The notes below the pieces were generated by a model that was given only the letters and a program-made list of their open reading frames with translations, ran no database searches and was not told where the DNA came from. This document shows, in pieces, positions 25,404-33,698 of a stretch of 64,000 nucleotides of DNA. The stretch lies in contig NZ_FOVH01000028.1 of the NCBI RefSeq assembly GCF_900115095.1, forward strand, positions 37,653-101,652, written 5' to 3'. Position 1 is the first letter of the stretch; every line of letters starts with the position of its first letter. The position numbers and the translations under genes were made by a program. This stretch comes from Actinomadura madurae. GTDB taxonomy: Bacteria > Actinomycetota > Actinomycetes > Streptosporangiales > Streptosporangiaceae.

Positions 25404-26839
25404 GGCGCCGTCACCGTGTTCTTCAGGTCGCAGTAGAAGTCGAAGCTCCAGTCGCCGCCCTCGCGGCCGATGCCGGACTCGCGGGACCCGCCGAACGGCG
25501 CCCGCAGGTCGCGGACGAAGAAGCAGTTGACCCACACCGTCCCGGCGACCAGGCGCTCGCTGACGCGGGCGGCGCGCTCGGGGTCGCCGGTGGCGAGGGT
25601 CGCGGCGAGACCGAACCGGGTGCCGTTGGCCATCGCGACGGCCCGCTCCTCCGAGTCGAACGTCTGGAGGGTCAGGACCGGGCCGAAGACCTCCTCGGTG
25701 AGGATCTCGCTGCCCTCGGGGGCGCCGGTGAGCAGCGTGGGCCGGTAGTAGAGGCCGCCGAGGTCGGTGTTGGGGCCGCCGCCGGCCGCCACCCGCGCGC
25801 CGTCCTCGACCGCGCGCCGCACGAACCCGTCGACGCGTTCGAGGTGCCGGCGGTGGATCTGCGGCCCGATGCCGGTGGCCTCGTCCCGCGGGTCGCCCTG
25901 GACGAGGCGCCCGATCCGGTCGAGGAGCCGCTCGGTGAACTCGCCGGCGACCCGCTCCTCCACCAGCAGCCTCGTCGCGGCCAGGCAGACCTGCCCGGCG
26001 TTGTCGTACTGCTCCGCGGCCAGGTCGGCGGCGAGGTCCAGGTCGGCGTCGGCGAACACCAGCAGGGGCGACTTGCCGCCGAGCTCCAGCGACAGCGGGG
26101 TGAGGTTGGGGGCCGCCGCGGCGGCGATGCTCCGCGCGGTCGGGACCGAGCCGGTGAAGCTGATCCTGCGCACGCCGGGATGCGCGACGAGGGCCGCGCC
26201 CGCCTCCGCCCCCGTCCCCTGGAGGACGTTGAGGACGCCGCCGGGCAGCCCGGCCTCGGCGGCGATGTCGGCGAGCAGCGAGGCCGTGAGCGGCGCCCAC
26301 TCCGCCGGCTTCAGCACGACGGTGTTCCCGGCGGCCAGCGCCGGGGCGACCTTCCAGGTGGCCAGCATGAGCGGCGCGTTCCACGGGGTGATCAGCGCGC
26401 AGACGCCCGCGGGATCCCAGCCGACGTGGTTGCGGTGCCCGCGGGTCTCGAAGTCGTCGTGGCCGAGCCGCAGCAGCCGGTCGGCGAAGAACCGGAAGTT
26501 GTGCGCCACGCGCGGCATCACGCCGCGCCGGTGGGACCGGATGAGCGCGCCGTTGTCGGCCGTCTCGACCTGCGCGAGCTCCTCGGCGCGCTTGTCGACG
26601 CCGTCGGCGATCGCGTGCAGGATCCGCGCCCGGTCCTCCCGGCTCGTGCGCGCCCATCCCGGGAACGCCCGCGCGGCGGCGGCCACCGCCGCGTCGGCCT
26701 CCGCGGCCCCGCCGCGCGCGACCTCGGCGAGCGGCCGCTCGTCGATGGGGGAGACATCGGTGAACGCGGCGGCCGACCCGACCCGTTCACCGCCGATCCA
26801 GTGGCCGGTGTCGACGGTGACGCCCGCGACCTCTGCCAT
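25391..26839 (-). CDS. hpaE: 5-carboxymethyl-2-hydroxymuconate semialdehyde dehydrogenase
   Basis: A 482-residue NAD-dependent aldehyde dehydrogenase. The catalytic glutamate is in LSLELGGKSPL and the nucleophilic cysteine in NAGQVCLAATR. The region GALIRSHRRGVMPRVAHNFRFFAD-like (residues about 90-115) and the C-terminus GGSRESGIGREGGDWSFDFYCDLKNT are diagnostic of HpaE rather than general ALDHs. It oxidises the aldehyde formed by HpaD in homoprotocatechuate degradation. GGAGGTG lies before ATG 26839. It is the first gene of a five-gene operon (hpaE, hpaD, hpaG-like, ferredoxin, reductase) driven by the promoter/operator at 26857-26899. Confidence 0.92.
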   Translation of the reverse strand: MAEVAGVTVDTGHWIGGERVGSAAAFTDVSPIDERPLAEVARGGAAEADAAVAAAARAFPGWARTSREDRARILHAIADGVDKRAEELAQVETADNGALIRSHRRGVMPRVAHNFRFFADRLLRLGHDDFETRGHRNHVGWDPAGVCALITPWNAPLMLATWKVAPALAAGNTVVLKPAEWAPLTASLLADIAAEAGLPGGVLNVLQGTGAEAGAALVAHPGVRRISFTGSVPTARSIAAAAAPNLTPLSLELGGKSPLLVFADADLDLAADLAAEQYDNAGQVCLAATRLLVEERVAGEFTERLLDRIGRLVQGDPRDEATGIGPQIHRRHLERVDGFVRRAVEDGARVAAGGGPNTDLGGLYYRPTLLTGAPEGSEILTEEVFGPVLTLQTFDSEERAVAMANGTRFGLAATLATGDPERAARVSERLVAGTVWVNCFFVRDLRAPFGGSRESGIGREGGDWSFDFYCDLKNTVTAPWEK

Positions 26840-26856
26840 AGCGGCACCTCCAGTTC

Positions 26857-26899
26857 GTTTGGTCCCAAATAATCTAGGAGAACGGGCCCGCCAGGTCAA
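26857..26899 (-). promoter_or_regulatory. hpaE operon promoter with regulon operator f1
   Basis: Minus strand: TTGACC (26899-26894), a 17-base spacer and TAGATT (26876-26871), a good sigma70-like promoter. The operator GTTTG-GTCC-CAAAT at 26857-26870 directly abuts the -10 box and covers the likely transcript start, so its binding protein should repress. Confidence 0.75.
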
Positions 26900-26916
26900 T
26901 TCCCGGCGGGCGCGCC

Positions 26917-26945
26917 TTGACAGTTCGTTTGAGCCCGAACATTCT
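26917..26945 (+). promoter_or_regulatory. LLM-puuC-puuD operon promoter with regulon operator f2
   Basis: TTGACA (26917-26922), 17 bases, CATTCT (26940-26945), with operator GTTTG-AGCC-CGAAC at 26927-26940 inside the spacer. The core and right flank match the promoter/operator at 18413-18441. Its centre is 70 bases from operator f1 of the divergent operon. Confidence 0.75.
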
Positions 26946-26984
26946 GGGTGCCGTTCCGAGGACGATGTCTGAGAGGGGACGAGG

Positions 26985-27923
26985 GTGCAGCCACCGCGCC
27001 TGGTGCTCGTACTGAGCGAGAACTGGACGATGACCTCCGGCCGGGACCTGCCGGCCCTGGTCCGCTGGGCCCGCGAGGCCGAGGACGCCGGCTTCGACGC
27101 CGTCATGATCAGCGAGCACATCGTCCTCGGCCCGGACTCCGCCGCCGGCGGCGTCATGGGGAACCCGCGGGAGTACGCGCTGCCCGGCAACCAGGACCCG
27201 CGCACGCCGTGGCCGTCCTCGCTCGTGCTCCTCGCGGCGATCGCCTCGGTCACGTCCCGGCTGCGGCTGGCCGCGGCGGCGGTGCTCGCCCCGCTGCGCC
27301 ACCCGCTCGCGCTCGCCCGCGACCTCGGCACGCTCGACCTGGTCTCCGAAGGGCGCCTGGTGGTGCAGCCCACCGTGAGCTGGAGCCGCGACGAGTACGC
27401 CGCCCTGGGCGTGCCGTTCGGCGAGCGGGGCGCCCTCCTGGACGAGCAGCTCGAAATCTGGAGCATGCTGTGGCGCGGGTCCCCGGTCTCCTACCGGGGG
27501 CGGCACTTCGGCTTCGAGGACGTGTACTTCGAGCCGCGCGCCCATCGGCCCGACGGCCCGCGCATGTGGTTCGGCGGGCAGCGGCTGCACGACAGGCTCC
27601 TCGACCGCCTGGTGCGGTACGGGCACGGCTTCCATCCGCTGGGCAGGCCGTCCCCGGAGGAACTCGCCCGCCTGCGCACCGCCCTCGCGGACGCCGGACG
27701 CGACGCGGCCGACCTGGAGATGATCGGCGGAACCCGCCCCGTCTTCCCCGACGACCGCTCCTGCGCCCCGCTCGCCCCCGCCCTGGAGAGCATCCCGGAG
27801 CAGGTCGCGCAGGGGTTCACGACCTTCTGCGTCAAGCCGTCGCAGTTCATCGACGACCCGGACGGCGTCGGCGACTTCTGCCGCGAGGTCGTCAAGCGAA
27901 CCGGCGCACTGCTCGGTCACTGA
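26985..27923 (+). CDS. LLM-class F420- or flavin-dependent oxidoreductase
   Basis: A 312-residue luciferase-like TIM-barrel protein. LVLSENWTMTSGRDLPALVRWAREAEDAGFDAVMISEHI (from residue about 8), VTSRLRLAAAAVLAPLRHPLALARDLGTLDLVSEGRL and MWFGGQRLHDRLLDRLVRYGHGFHP are typical of F420-linked LLM enzymes. It may be the oxidising step on a gamma-glutamyl amine, a slot filled by the flavin oxidase PuuB in the classical putrescine route, which is missing here (inference). The GTG start follows a purine-rich ribosome-binding stretch. The puuC-like gene begins 13 bases downstream. Confidence 0.88.
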   Translation: MQPPRLVLVLSENWTMTSGRDLPALVRWAREAEDAGFDAVMISEHIVLGPDSAAGGVMGNPREYALPGNQDPRTPWPSSLVLLAAIASVTSRLRLAAAAVLAPLRHPLALARDLGTLDLVSEGRLVVQPTVSWSRDEYAALGVPFGERGALLDEQLEIWSMLWRGSPVSYRGRHFGFEDVYFEPRAHRPDGPRMWFGGQRLHDRLLDRLVRYGHGFHPLGRPSPEELARLRTALADAGRDAADLEMIGGTRPVFPDDRSCAPLAPALESIPEQVAQGFTTFCVKPSQFIDDPDGVGDFCREVVKRTGALLGH

Positions 27924-27936
27924 ACGGAGAGCGACC

Positions 27937-29424
27937 ATGACCGACGTCCCGTACGAGGAGTGGCGCAGGCGGGCCGCCCGGCTCGCCCCGCGCACCCACC
28001 ATCACATCGGGGGCGCCTTCGTGCCGAGCCGGGACGGCGCCACGTTCCCGGTCGTCTCGCCGCGGGACGGCCGCGCGATCGCCGACGTGGCCGCCGCCGG
28101 CCCCGCGGACGTCGACCGCGCCGTGGCCGCGGCGCGGCACGCCTTCGACGAGGGGCCGTGGCCCCGCCTGTCCCCCGCCGGACGCAGGGCCGCCCTCCTG
28201 CGGCTGGCCGATCTCGTCGAGCGCGACCGCGAGGCCCTGGCCCTGCTGGTCTCGTTGGAGATGGGCAAGCCGGTCACCGAGGCGGACGGCATCGAACTGC
28301 GCGCCCTCATCGGCTGCCTGCGCTGGTACGCCGAGGCCGCCGACAAGCTCATCGACGAGTCCCCGCGCACCGGCGCCGACTCGCTGGCGCTGGTCACCCG
28401 GGAGCCGGCGGGGGTGGTCGGCGCGATCGTCCCGTGGAACTTCCCGCTCACCATGGCCGCCTGGAAGATCGCGCCGGCGCTCGCCGCGGGCTGCACGGTG
28501 GTGCTCAAACCCGCCGAGGAGTCCCCGCTGTCCGCCCTGCACCTGGCCGCGCTGGCGGCCGAGGCGGGCCTGCCGGACGGCGTCCTCAACGTCGTCAACG
28601 GGCGCGGGGAGACCGCCGGTCGGGCGCTGGGCGAGCACCCCGGCGTCGACGTCATCGCCTTCACCGGCTCCACCGAGGTCGGCCGCCACTTCCTGCGGTA
28701 CGCGGCCGGCTCCAACCTCAAGCGGGTCTGGCTGGAACTGGGCGGCAAGTCGCCCAACATCATCCTGCCCGACGCGCCCGACCTGGACGCCGCCGCCGAC
28801 ACCGCCGCCTGGGGCGTCTTCTTCAACGCCGGCGAGATGTGCACCGCCCCGTCCCGGCTGCTCGTCCACCGCTCCGTCGCCGGCCGGGTGCTCGACCGGA
28901 TCGTCGCCCGCGCCGGCTCCCTGGCCGTCGGGGACCCGCTCGATCCCGCGACCGAGATGGGCCCCCTCGTCTCGGCCCGCCAGCGCGACCGCGTCCTGTC
29001 GTACCTGGAGGCCGGGGCCGCCGAGGGCGCCCGGCTGCGCGCCGGGGGCTCCGCGATCGACGGGGACGGGCACTACGTGCGCCCGTCCGTGTTCGACCAG
29101 GTGAAGCCCGGGATGAGGATCGCCCGGGAGGAGATCTTCGGCCCGGTGCTGGCCGTGCTGGAGTTCGACGACATCGACGAGGCCGTGCGCCTGGCCAACG
29201 ACACCGAGTACGGCCTGGCCGCCGCGCTGTGGACCTCCGACCTGACGACCGCGCACCGCGTATCCCGCGCGCTCCGGGCCGGCACCGTGTGGGTCAACTG
29301 CTACGAGGAAGGCGACATGAGCGTCCCGTTCGGCGGCGTGAAGCAGTCCGGCAACGGCCGCGACAAGTCCCTGCACGCCCTGGACAAGTACCTCGACCTC
29401 AAGACCACCTGGATCGCGCTGTGA
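27937..29424 (+). CDS. puuC: Aldehyde dehydrogenase, PuuC-like (gamma-glutamyl-aminoaldehyde dehydrogenase)
   Basis: A 495-residue NAD(P)-dependent aldehyde dehydrogenase. The catalytic Glu is in VWLELGGKSPN and the Cys in NAGEMCTAPSR. The C-terminus VPFGGVKQSGNGRDKSLHALDKYLDLKTTWI closely follows PuuC of E. coli, which oxidises gamma-glutamyl-gamma-aminobutyraldehyde. Here it would turn a gamma-glutamyl amino-aldehyde into the acid. Its stop overlaps the PuuD-like start as GTGA. The substrate chain may differ from putrescine, since no PuuB-type oxidase is present. Confidence 0.88.
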   Translation: MTDVPYEEWRRRAARLAPRTHHHIGGAFVPSRDGATFPVVSPRDGRAIADVAAAGPADVDRAVAAARHAFDEGPWPRLSPAGRRAALLRLADLVERDREALALLVSLEMGKPVTEADGIELRALIGCLRWYAEAADKLIDESPRTGADSLALVTREPAGVVGAIVPWNFPLTMAAWKIAPALAAGCTVVLKPAEESPLSALHLAALAAEAGLPDGVLNVVNGRGETAGRALGEHPGVDVIAFTGSTEVGRHFLRYAAGSNLKRVWLELGGKSPNIILPDAPDLDAAADTAAWGVFFNAGEMCTAPSRLLVHRSVAGRVLDRIVARAGSLAVGDPLDPATEMGPLVSARQRDRVLSYLEAGAAEGARLRAGGSAIDGDGHYVRPSVFDQVKPGMRIAREEIFGPVLAVLEFDDIDEAVRLANDTEYGLAAALWTSDLTTAHRVSRALRAGTVWVNCYEEGDMSVPFGGVKQSGNGRDKSLHALDKYLDLKTTWIAL

Positions 29425-30143
29425 GCGCCCGCCCGCTGATCGCGATACCGGCCCGGTTCTCGGCGAGCGCGTCGGCGCTGCGCTACACCGCGGAGGTCGC
29501 CGCCCGCGCGCTCGTCGAGGCGGTCTGGCGCGGCGGGGGCGAGCCGTTCATCATGCACCCGGCCGACCCGGCGGACGCCGCCGGGCGCCTGGCCCGCTGC
29601 GACGGCGTCCTGCTGCCGGGCGGCGGCGACCTGCGCCCGCACCACTACGGCGCGGCGGACGAGCACGAGGCCCTCTACGACGTCGACGACCAGCAGGACG
29701 CCTTCGACCTCGCCGTCGCCGCGCACGCCCTCGCCGCGGGGACGCCGCTGCTGGCGATCTGCCGCGGCCTCCAGGTCGTGAACGTCGTGGCGGGCGGGAC
29801 GCTGCGCCAGCACATGGAACCCGACCACCGCCACGTCGTGCACCGCGTCACCGCCGAGGCGGGTTCGCTGCTGGCCAGGACGACCGGAACCCTCGCGCCG
29901 GCCGTCTCCTGCTACCACCACCAGGGGATCGAGACGCCCGGCGCCGGGCTGGCCGTCACCGCGCGGGCGGCCGACGGGACGATCGAGGCCATGGAGCTCC
30001 CCGGCGCGCGCGGCTGGTTCCTCGGCGTCCAGTGGCATCCCGAGGACACCACCAGCGACCCGGCCCAGCAGGCCCTTTTCACCGCGCTCGTCCGGGCGTC
30101 GGGCGAGGCGGCGGCCCGCTCACCGAAGGCGGGCGTGGCGTAG
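29421..30143 (+). CDS. puuD: Gamma-glutamyl-GABA hydrolase-like class I amidotransferase (PuuD family)
   Basis: A 240-residue peptidase C26 enzyme that should remove the gamma-glutamyl group from a pathway product. The nucleophile is the Cys of LAICRGLQVVN, with DGVLLPGGGDLRPHHYG before it and the His-Glu pair in GVQWHPEDT near the C-terminus. These match PuuD-type hydrolases. The GTG overlaps the puuC-like stop by four bases. Its 3' end overlaps by 24 bases the end of the convergent amidotransferase at 30120-30824. With the glutamine-synthetase-like ligase it closes a ligate-oxidise-release cycle. Confidence 0.9.
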   Translation: MSARPLIAIPARFSASASALRYTAEVAARALVEAVWRGGGEPFIMHPADPADAAGRLARCDGVLLPGGGDLRPHHYGAADEHEALYDVDDQQDAFDLAVAAHALAAGTPLLAICRGLQVVNVVAGGTLRQHMEPDHRHVVHRVTAEAGSLLARTTGTLAPAVSCYHHQGIETPGAGLAVTARAADGTIEAMELPGARGWFLGVQWHPEDTTSDPAQQALFTALVRASGEAAARSPKAGVA

Positions 30144-30824
30144 GAACGCGTCCACGAAGCCGTGCGCGCGGCGCTCGGCGGCGGGAGCCAGCTCCCGGGT
30201 GCGGGCGAGCACGGCGCCGGGGTCGAGCCCCAGCCGCCGCATGTCGTCCCCGGCGCCGTTGGCCAGCCACGACTCCAGCTCGCGCACGGTGATCTCGGGA
30301 TGGAACTGGACGCCGAGGCTGCGCCCGACCTTGAAGGCCTGCGGCCCCACCTCGTTGCGGGCGATCTCGATCCCGCCGGGCGGCATCACCCAGCGGTCGA
30401 AGTGGTACTGGAACCAGGGCCCCGGCCCGACGAGGCCGGGCTCGCCGGTCTCGATCCCGACCCACCCGATCTCGGGACGCCGTGCGCGCTCGACCCCGCC
30501 GCCGAGCGCCGTCGCCAGCGCCTGGCCCCCGAAGCAGACGCCGAGGACCGGCACCCCGAGGGTGTGCGCCTTGCGCAGCATGGCCAGCTCGCCGGTGATC
30601 CAGGTGCCGATCGCCGCCTCGTCGTCGACGGACCACGGCGCGCCCATCGCCACGACGAGGTCCCACTCCGACGGCTCGGGAAAGTCGATCTCCACGCGGG
30701 GGTCGTCGTGCCGCCCGGCCGGCACGACGACCCGCTCGGTGACCTCGAACCCGTGCTGGACCAGCCGCTCCCCGACCGGCCCGATCGGGGACAGGGCGTC
30801 ATGCTCGATGATCAGCGCGCGCAT
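30120..30824 (-). CDS. Type 1 glutamine amidotransferase-like protein
   Basis: A 234-residue class I GATase fold: MRALIIEHD start, the nucleophile in VLGVCFGGQALA (about residue 95), and GVQFHPEITV carrying the His-Glu of the triad. It is in the GuaA-like stand-alone branch rather than PuuD. Aniline degraders use a glutamine-synthetase-like protein plus a GATase-like protein of this kind to make and handle gamma-glutamylanilide, so a hydrolase or transferase acting on gamma-glutamyl amides is a reasonable guess. It carries its own perfect GTTTG-N4-CAAAC operator and faces the divergent LysR gene. Confidence 0.85.
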   Translation of the reverse strand: MRALIIEHDALSPIGPVGERLVQHGFEVTERVVVPAGRHDDPRVEIDFPEPSEWDLVVAMGAPWSVDDEAAIGTWITGELAMLRKAHTLGVPVLGVCFGGQALATALGGGVERARRPEIGWVGIETGEPGLVGPGPWFQYHFDRWVMPPGGIEIARNEVGPQAFKVGRSLGVQFHPEITVRELESWLANGAGDDMRRLGLDPGAVLARTRELAPAAERRAHGFVDAFLRHARLR

Positions 30825-30840
30825 GCGACCTCCGAAGAAT

Positions 30841-30854
30841 GTTTGTTCCCAAAC
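30841..30854. promoter_or_regulatory. Regulon operator g (upstream of GATase gene)
   Basis: GTTTG-TTCC-CAAAC, a perfect 5-4-5 inverted repeat, 17 bases before the minus-strand GATase start. Read on that strand the flank gives TATTGT, the same apparent -10 sequence as at the ligase promoter (16710-16705); no good -35 box is seen. Confidence 0.65.
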
Positions 30855-30959
30855 AATATCCGAAGGGCGGCCTCTCTTCTCTGTGGCGATGGCCACGTGA
30901 GCCCAGTGACTGATGCACGCCCGACTCTCCTTCGGGATGGGTGATACCTTCACGGCATT

Positions 30960-31844
30960 ATGTTCTCCTTCGAGCAACTCCGTGGCTTCGTCGCCGTGGC
31001 CGAGGAGCTCCACTTCGGCCGTGCCGCCGAGCGGCTCAACATGACCCAGCCGCCGCTGAGCCGGCAGATCCAGAAGCTGGAGCGAACGATCGGCGTCCAG
31101 CTGTTCGAGCGCGACAACCGCAGCGTCGAGCTGACGGCGGCGGGCGCGGCGTTCCTGTCGGAGGCCAGGCGGCTGCTCGCGCTCGCCGACCACGCCCCCG
31201 ACCTGGCGCGCCGGATCTCGGCCGGGTCGGCCGGCACGGTGCGGATCGGCTTCACGGCGGCGTCGACGTTCGCGGCCCTGCCGGCCGTCCTGCGCCGGAT
31301 CGACGAGACGCTGCCCGACATCGACGTCGACCTGTACGAGATGGTCACCCGGGAGCAGACCGAGGCGCTGCTCGGGCACGAGCTCGACCTCGGGCTGGCC
31401 CGGCCGCCGTTCGACCGGGAGGTCTTCGACTCGCGCCCGCTCAGCCGGGAGATGCTCATGATCGCCGCGCCGGCCGGTCACCGGCTGGCCCGGCTCGGCC
31501 GTCCCGTCCGCCCGGCCGACCTGGCCGGCGAGCCGCTGATCATGCACTCGCCGGACAAGGCGGCCTATTTCTACGATCTGATCGTCAGCCTCGTCCCGAT
31601 CATGCGCGAGAACGTGGTGCACAGCGTCAGCCAGGTCCTCACGATGATCTGGCTCGTCGCCGCGGGCCGGGGGCTCGCGTTCGTGCCCGAGGCCGCCACC
31701 CGCCTGGGCGTCGAGGGCGTGGCGTACCTCCCGTTCGCCAGGCAGGCCGGCAAGCCGGTGGAACTGCACCTGCTCTGGCTGAAGGACGCGAAGAACACGG
31801 CCCTGTGGCAGGTTCTCGACCGCCTCGACGGACTCACCCTGTAA
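30960..31844 (+). CDS. LysR-family transcriptional regulator
   Basis: A 294-residue regulator with an N-terminal winged helix (MFSFEQLRGFVAVAEELHFGRAAERLNMTQPPLSRQI, residues 1-37) and a type 2 periplasmic-binding effector domain (TVRIGFTAASTFAALPAVLRRI from about residue 90). The SFEQLRGFV/HFGRAA start is typical of the CatR/CbnR-like aromatic-catabolism group. It is divergent from the GATase gene across 135 bases and may control it, in addition to the operator found there. A small hairpin (31849-31865) separates it from the convergent histidine kinase. Confidence 0.93.
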   Translation: MFSFEQLRGFVAVAEELHFGRAAERLNMTQPPLSRQIQKLERTIGVQLFERDNRSVELTAAGAAFLSEARRLLALADHAPDLARRISAGSAGTVRIGFTAASTFAALPAVLRRIDETLPDIDVDLYEMVTREQTEALLGHELDLGLARPPFDREVFDSRPLSREMLMIAAPAGHRLARLGRPVRPADLAGEPLIMHSPDKAAYFYDLIVSLVPIMRENVVHSVSQVLTMIWLVAAGRGLAFVPEAATRLGVEGVAYLPFARQAGKPVELHLLWLKDAKNTALWQVLDRLDGLTL

Positions 31845-31871
31845 CGCTGCGGGCGCGGTGCCCGCGGCGGT

Positions 31872-33614
31872 CTACCGGCCGTTGCGGAGGGGGACCCTCC
31901 AGGTGAGCATCGTCCCGCCGCCCGGACGCGACTCGGTGATGCACGCGCCGCCCAGCCCCTCGGCCCGCTCGCCGAGGTTGCGGAGCCCGCTGCGGCGGCC
32001 TCCCGGAGGGATGCCGATGCCGTTGTCCTCGACGCAGACCGTGACCTCGTCCCCGACGCCGATGTTCACCGCGGCCTCGGTCGCCTTGGCGTGCCGGGCC
32101 ACGTTCGACAGCGCCTCCCGCACCACGGCGAGCAGATGCTCGGCGACGTCATCGTCCACCGCCGTGTCCAGGAGGCCGTCCAGCCGCACCGAGGGCGCGA
32201 ACCCCAGGTGCTCCGACGCGGCGTCGACCAGGACGTGCACCCGGCTGCGCAGCGACTCGGTGTCGGCCGGCCCCTGCAGCGCGAAGATCGTCGAGCGGAT
32301 CTGCCGCATGGTGTCGTCCAGGTCGTCCACCGCCCGCTGCACCCGGACCGCCACCTCCCGCTTCTGCGTGATCTTGATCGCGGCCATCAGCCCCATCGCG
32401 GTCGCGAACAGCCGCTGGATCACGGTGTCGTGCAGGTCCTTGGCGATGCGGTCGCGGTCCTCCAGCAGCGCGAGGCGTTCGGTGTCGCGGCGCCGGTCGG
32501 CCAGCTCCAGCGCGACGGCCGCCTGCCCGGCGAACGCCTCCAGGAGCCGCTGCGTCCCCTCCGCGAACACCGGCCCGCCCGGCACGTTGGCCACCGAGAT
32601 GATGCCGCGCGCCGACGAGCCGAGGCCCAGCGGCACGATCAGCAGCGGGCCGATCGGCACCTGCGTCGGCACGTTCGCCTCGCGCGCCGCCTCGCCGCCG
32701 TCGGCCAGCCGCAGCGCCGCCCCGCCGGCGAAGACCGGCCCGGCCACCGAGTGGTGCAGCGGCACCCGCAGCCCCTCCAGCCGCTCGGCGCCCTCGCCGT
32801 CGGCGGCCTCCACCGTGAAATCCGTGCCGGCCTCCCCGATCAGCGCCACGGTCGCCAGGTCGGCACCGGCGATCTCCCGGGCGCGCCGGGCCAGCAGGGA
32901 GGTCACCTCGTGCGGGTCGGTGCCCGACAGCAGCGCCGTGGAGATCTCCCCCGACGCCTCCAGCCAGCGCTCCCGCCGCCGCGTCTCCTCGTACAGCCGG
33001 GCGTTCTCGATCGCGACGCCCGCGGCCGTGGCCAGCGCCGTCACCACGACCTCGTCCTCGTCCTCGAACCGGCCGCCGCCCGCCTTCTCGGTCAAGTAGA
33101 GGTTGCCGAACACCTCGTCGCGCACCCGGATCGGGACCCCGAGGAACGTGCGCATGGGCGGGTGGTGCGCCGGGAAGCCGCTGGAGGCGGGATGCTCGCC
33201 CAGGTTCGGCAGGCGGATCGGGTGCGGCTCACGGATCAGCAGCCCCAGGATCCCGTGGCCGTGCGGCCAGTGCCCGATCGCGTCGATCTCCTCGTCGCTC
33301 ACCCCGACCGTGACGAACTGGACCAGCCGCTCCCCCTCCTCGCCGATCACGCCGAGGGCGCCGTACCGGGCGTCCACCAGGGTCGTCGCGGCCTCGGTGA
33401 TGCGGCGGAGCACCGACTCCAGGTCGAGCTCGCTGCCGATCGAGACCACCGCCTCCAGCAGCGCGTGCACGCGATCCCGCGTCGACCGGGCGGCCTCCAG
33501 CCGCGCCTGCAGCTCCGCGAGCAGATCGTCCAGCTGCAACTGCGGGAGGATCAGCCGCGCCCGGTCCGGACCGGTACCTGACTCCTCAGCCACACCGCCA
33601 GTATCGCGCAGCAT
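31872..33614 (-). CDS. GAF-domain sensor histidine kinase, DosS/DevS type
   Basis: A 580-residue soluble kinase. Two GAF domains (about residues 55-205 and 225-370) are followed by a HisKA_3 dimerisation/phosphoacceptor helix (DRIAKDLHDTVIQRLFATAM) and an HATPase domain (VREALSNVARHAKA, VEDNGIGIPPGG). GAF-A contains FPAHHPPMRTFLGVPIRV; the matching HPPM histidine is, as I recall, the heme ligand in mycobacterial DosS, so oxygen/NO/CO or redox sensing is likely. ATG 33614 is used; GTG 33593 is an alternative. Its partner is the regulator at 36282. It is divergent from the PPOX gene across a DosR-box palindrome. Confidence 0.88.
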   Translation of the reverse strand: MLRDTGGVAEESGTGPDRARLILPQLQLDDLLAELQARLEAARSTRDRVHALLEAVVSIGSELDLESVLRRITEAATTLVDARYGALGVIGEEGERLVQFVTVGVSDEEIDAIGHWPHGHGILGLLIREPHPIRLPNLGEHPASSGFPAHHPPMRTFLGVPIRVRDEVFGNLYLTEKAGGGRFEDEDEVVVTALATAAGVAIENARLYEETRRRERWLEASGEISTALLSGTDPHEVTSLLARRAREIAGADLATVALIGEAGTDFTVEAADGEGAERLEGLRVPLHHSVAGPVFAGGAALRLADGGEAAREANVPTQVPIGPLLIVPLGLGSSARGIISVANVPGGPVFAEGTQRLLEAFAGQAAVALELADRRRDTERLALLEDRDRIAKDLHDTVIQRLFATAMGLMAAIKITQKREVAVRVQRAVDDLDDTMRQIRSTIFALQGPADTESLRSRVHVLVDAASEHLGFAPSVRLDGLLDTAVDDDVAEHLLAVVREALSNVARHAKATEAAVNIGVGDEVTVCVEDNGIGIPPGGRRSGLRNLGERAEGLGGACITESRPGGGTMLTWRVPLRNGR

Positions 33615-33648
33615 GCGCCCGGGGGGCAGGCCGGGCCCCGCCAATTCC

Positions 33649-33662
33649 GGGACCTTGGTCCC
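33649..33662. promoter_or_regulatory. DosR-box-like palindrome
   Basis: GGGACCTTGGTCCC, a perfect 14-bp palindrome that fits the core of the mycobacterial DosR consensus (GGGACTNNNGTCCC-like). It lies between the divergent kinase (33614) and PPOX (33699) genes, 37 bases before the latter. Confidence 0.75.
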
Positions 33663-33698
33663 TAACGGTCCCCGCCGCGCCCGCGCCACTCTGGAGCC

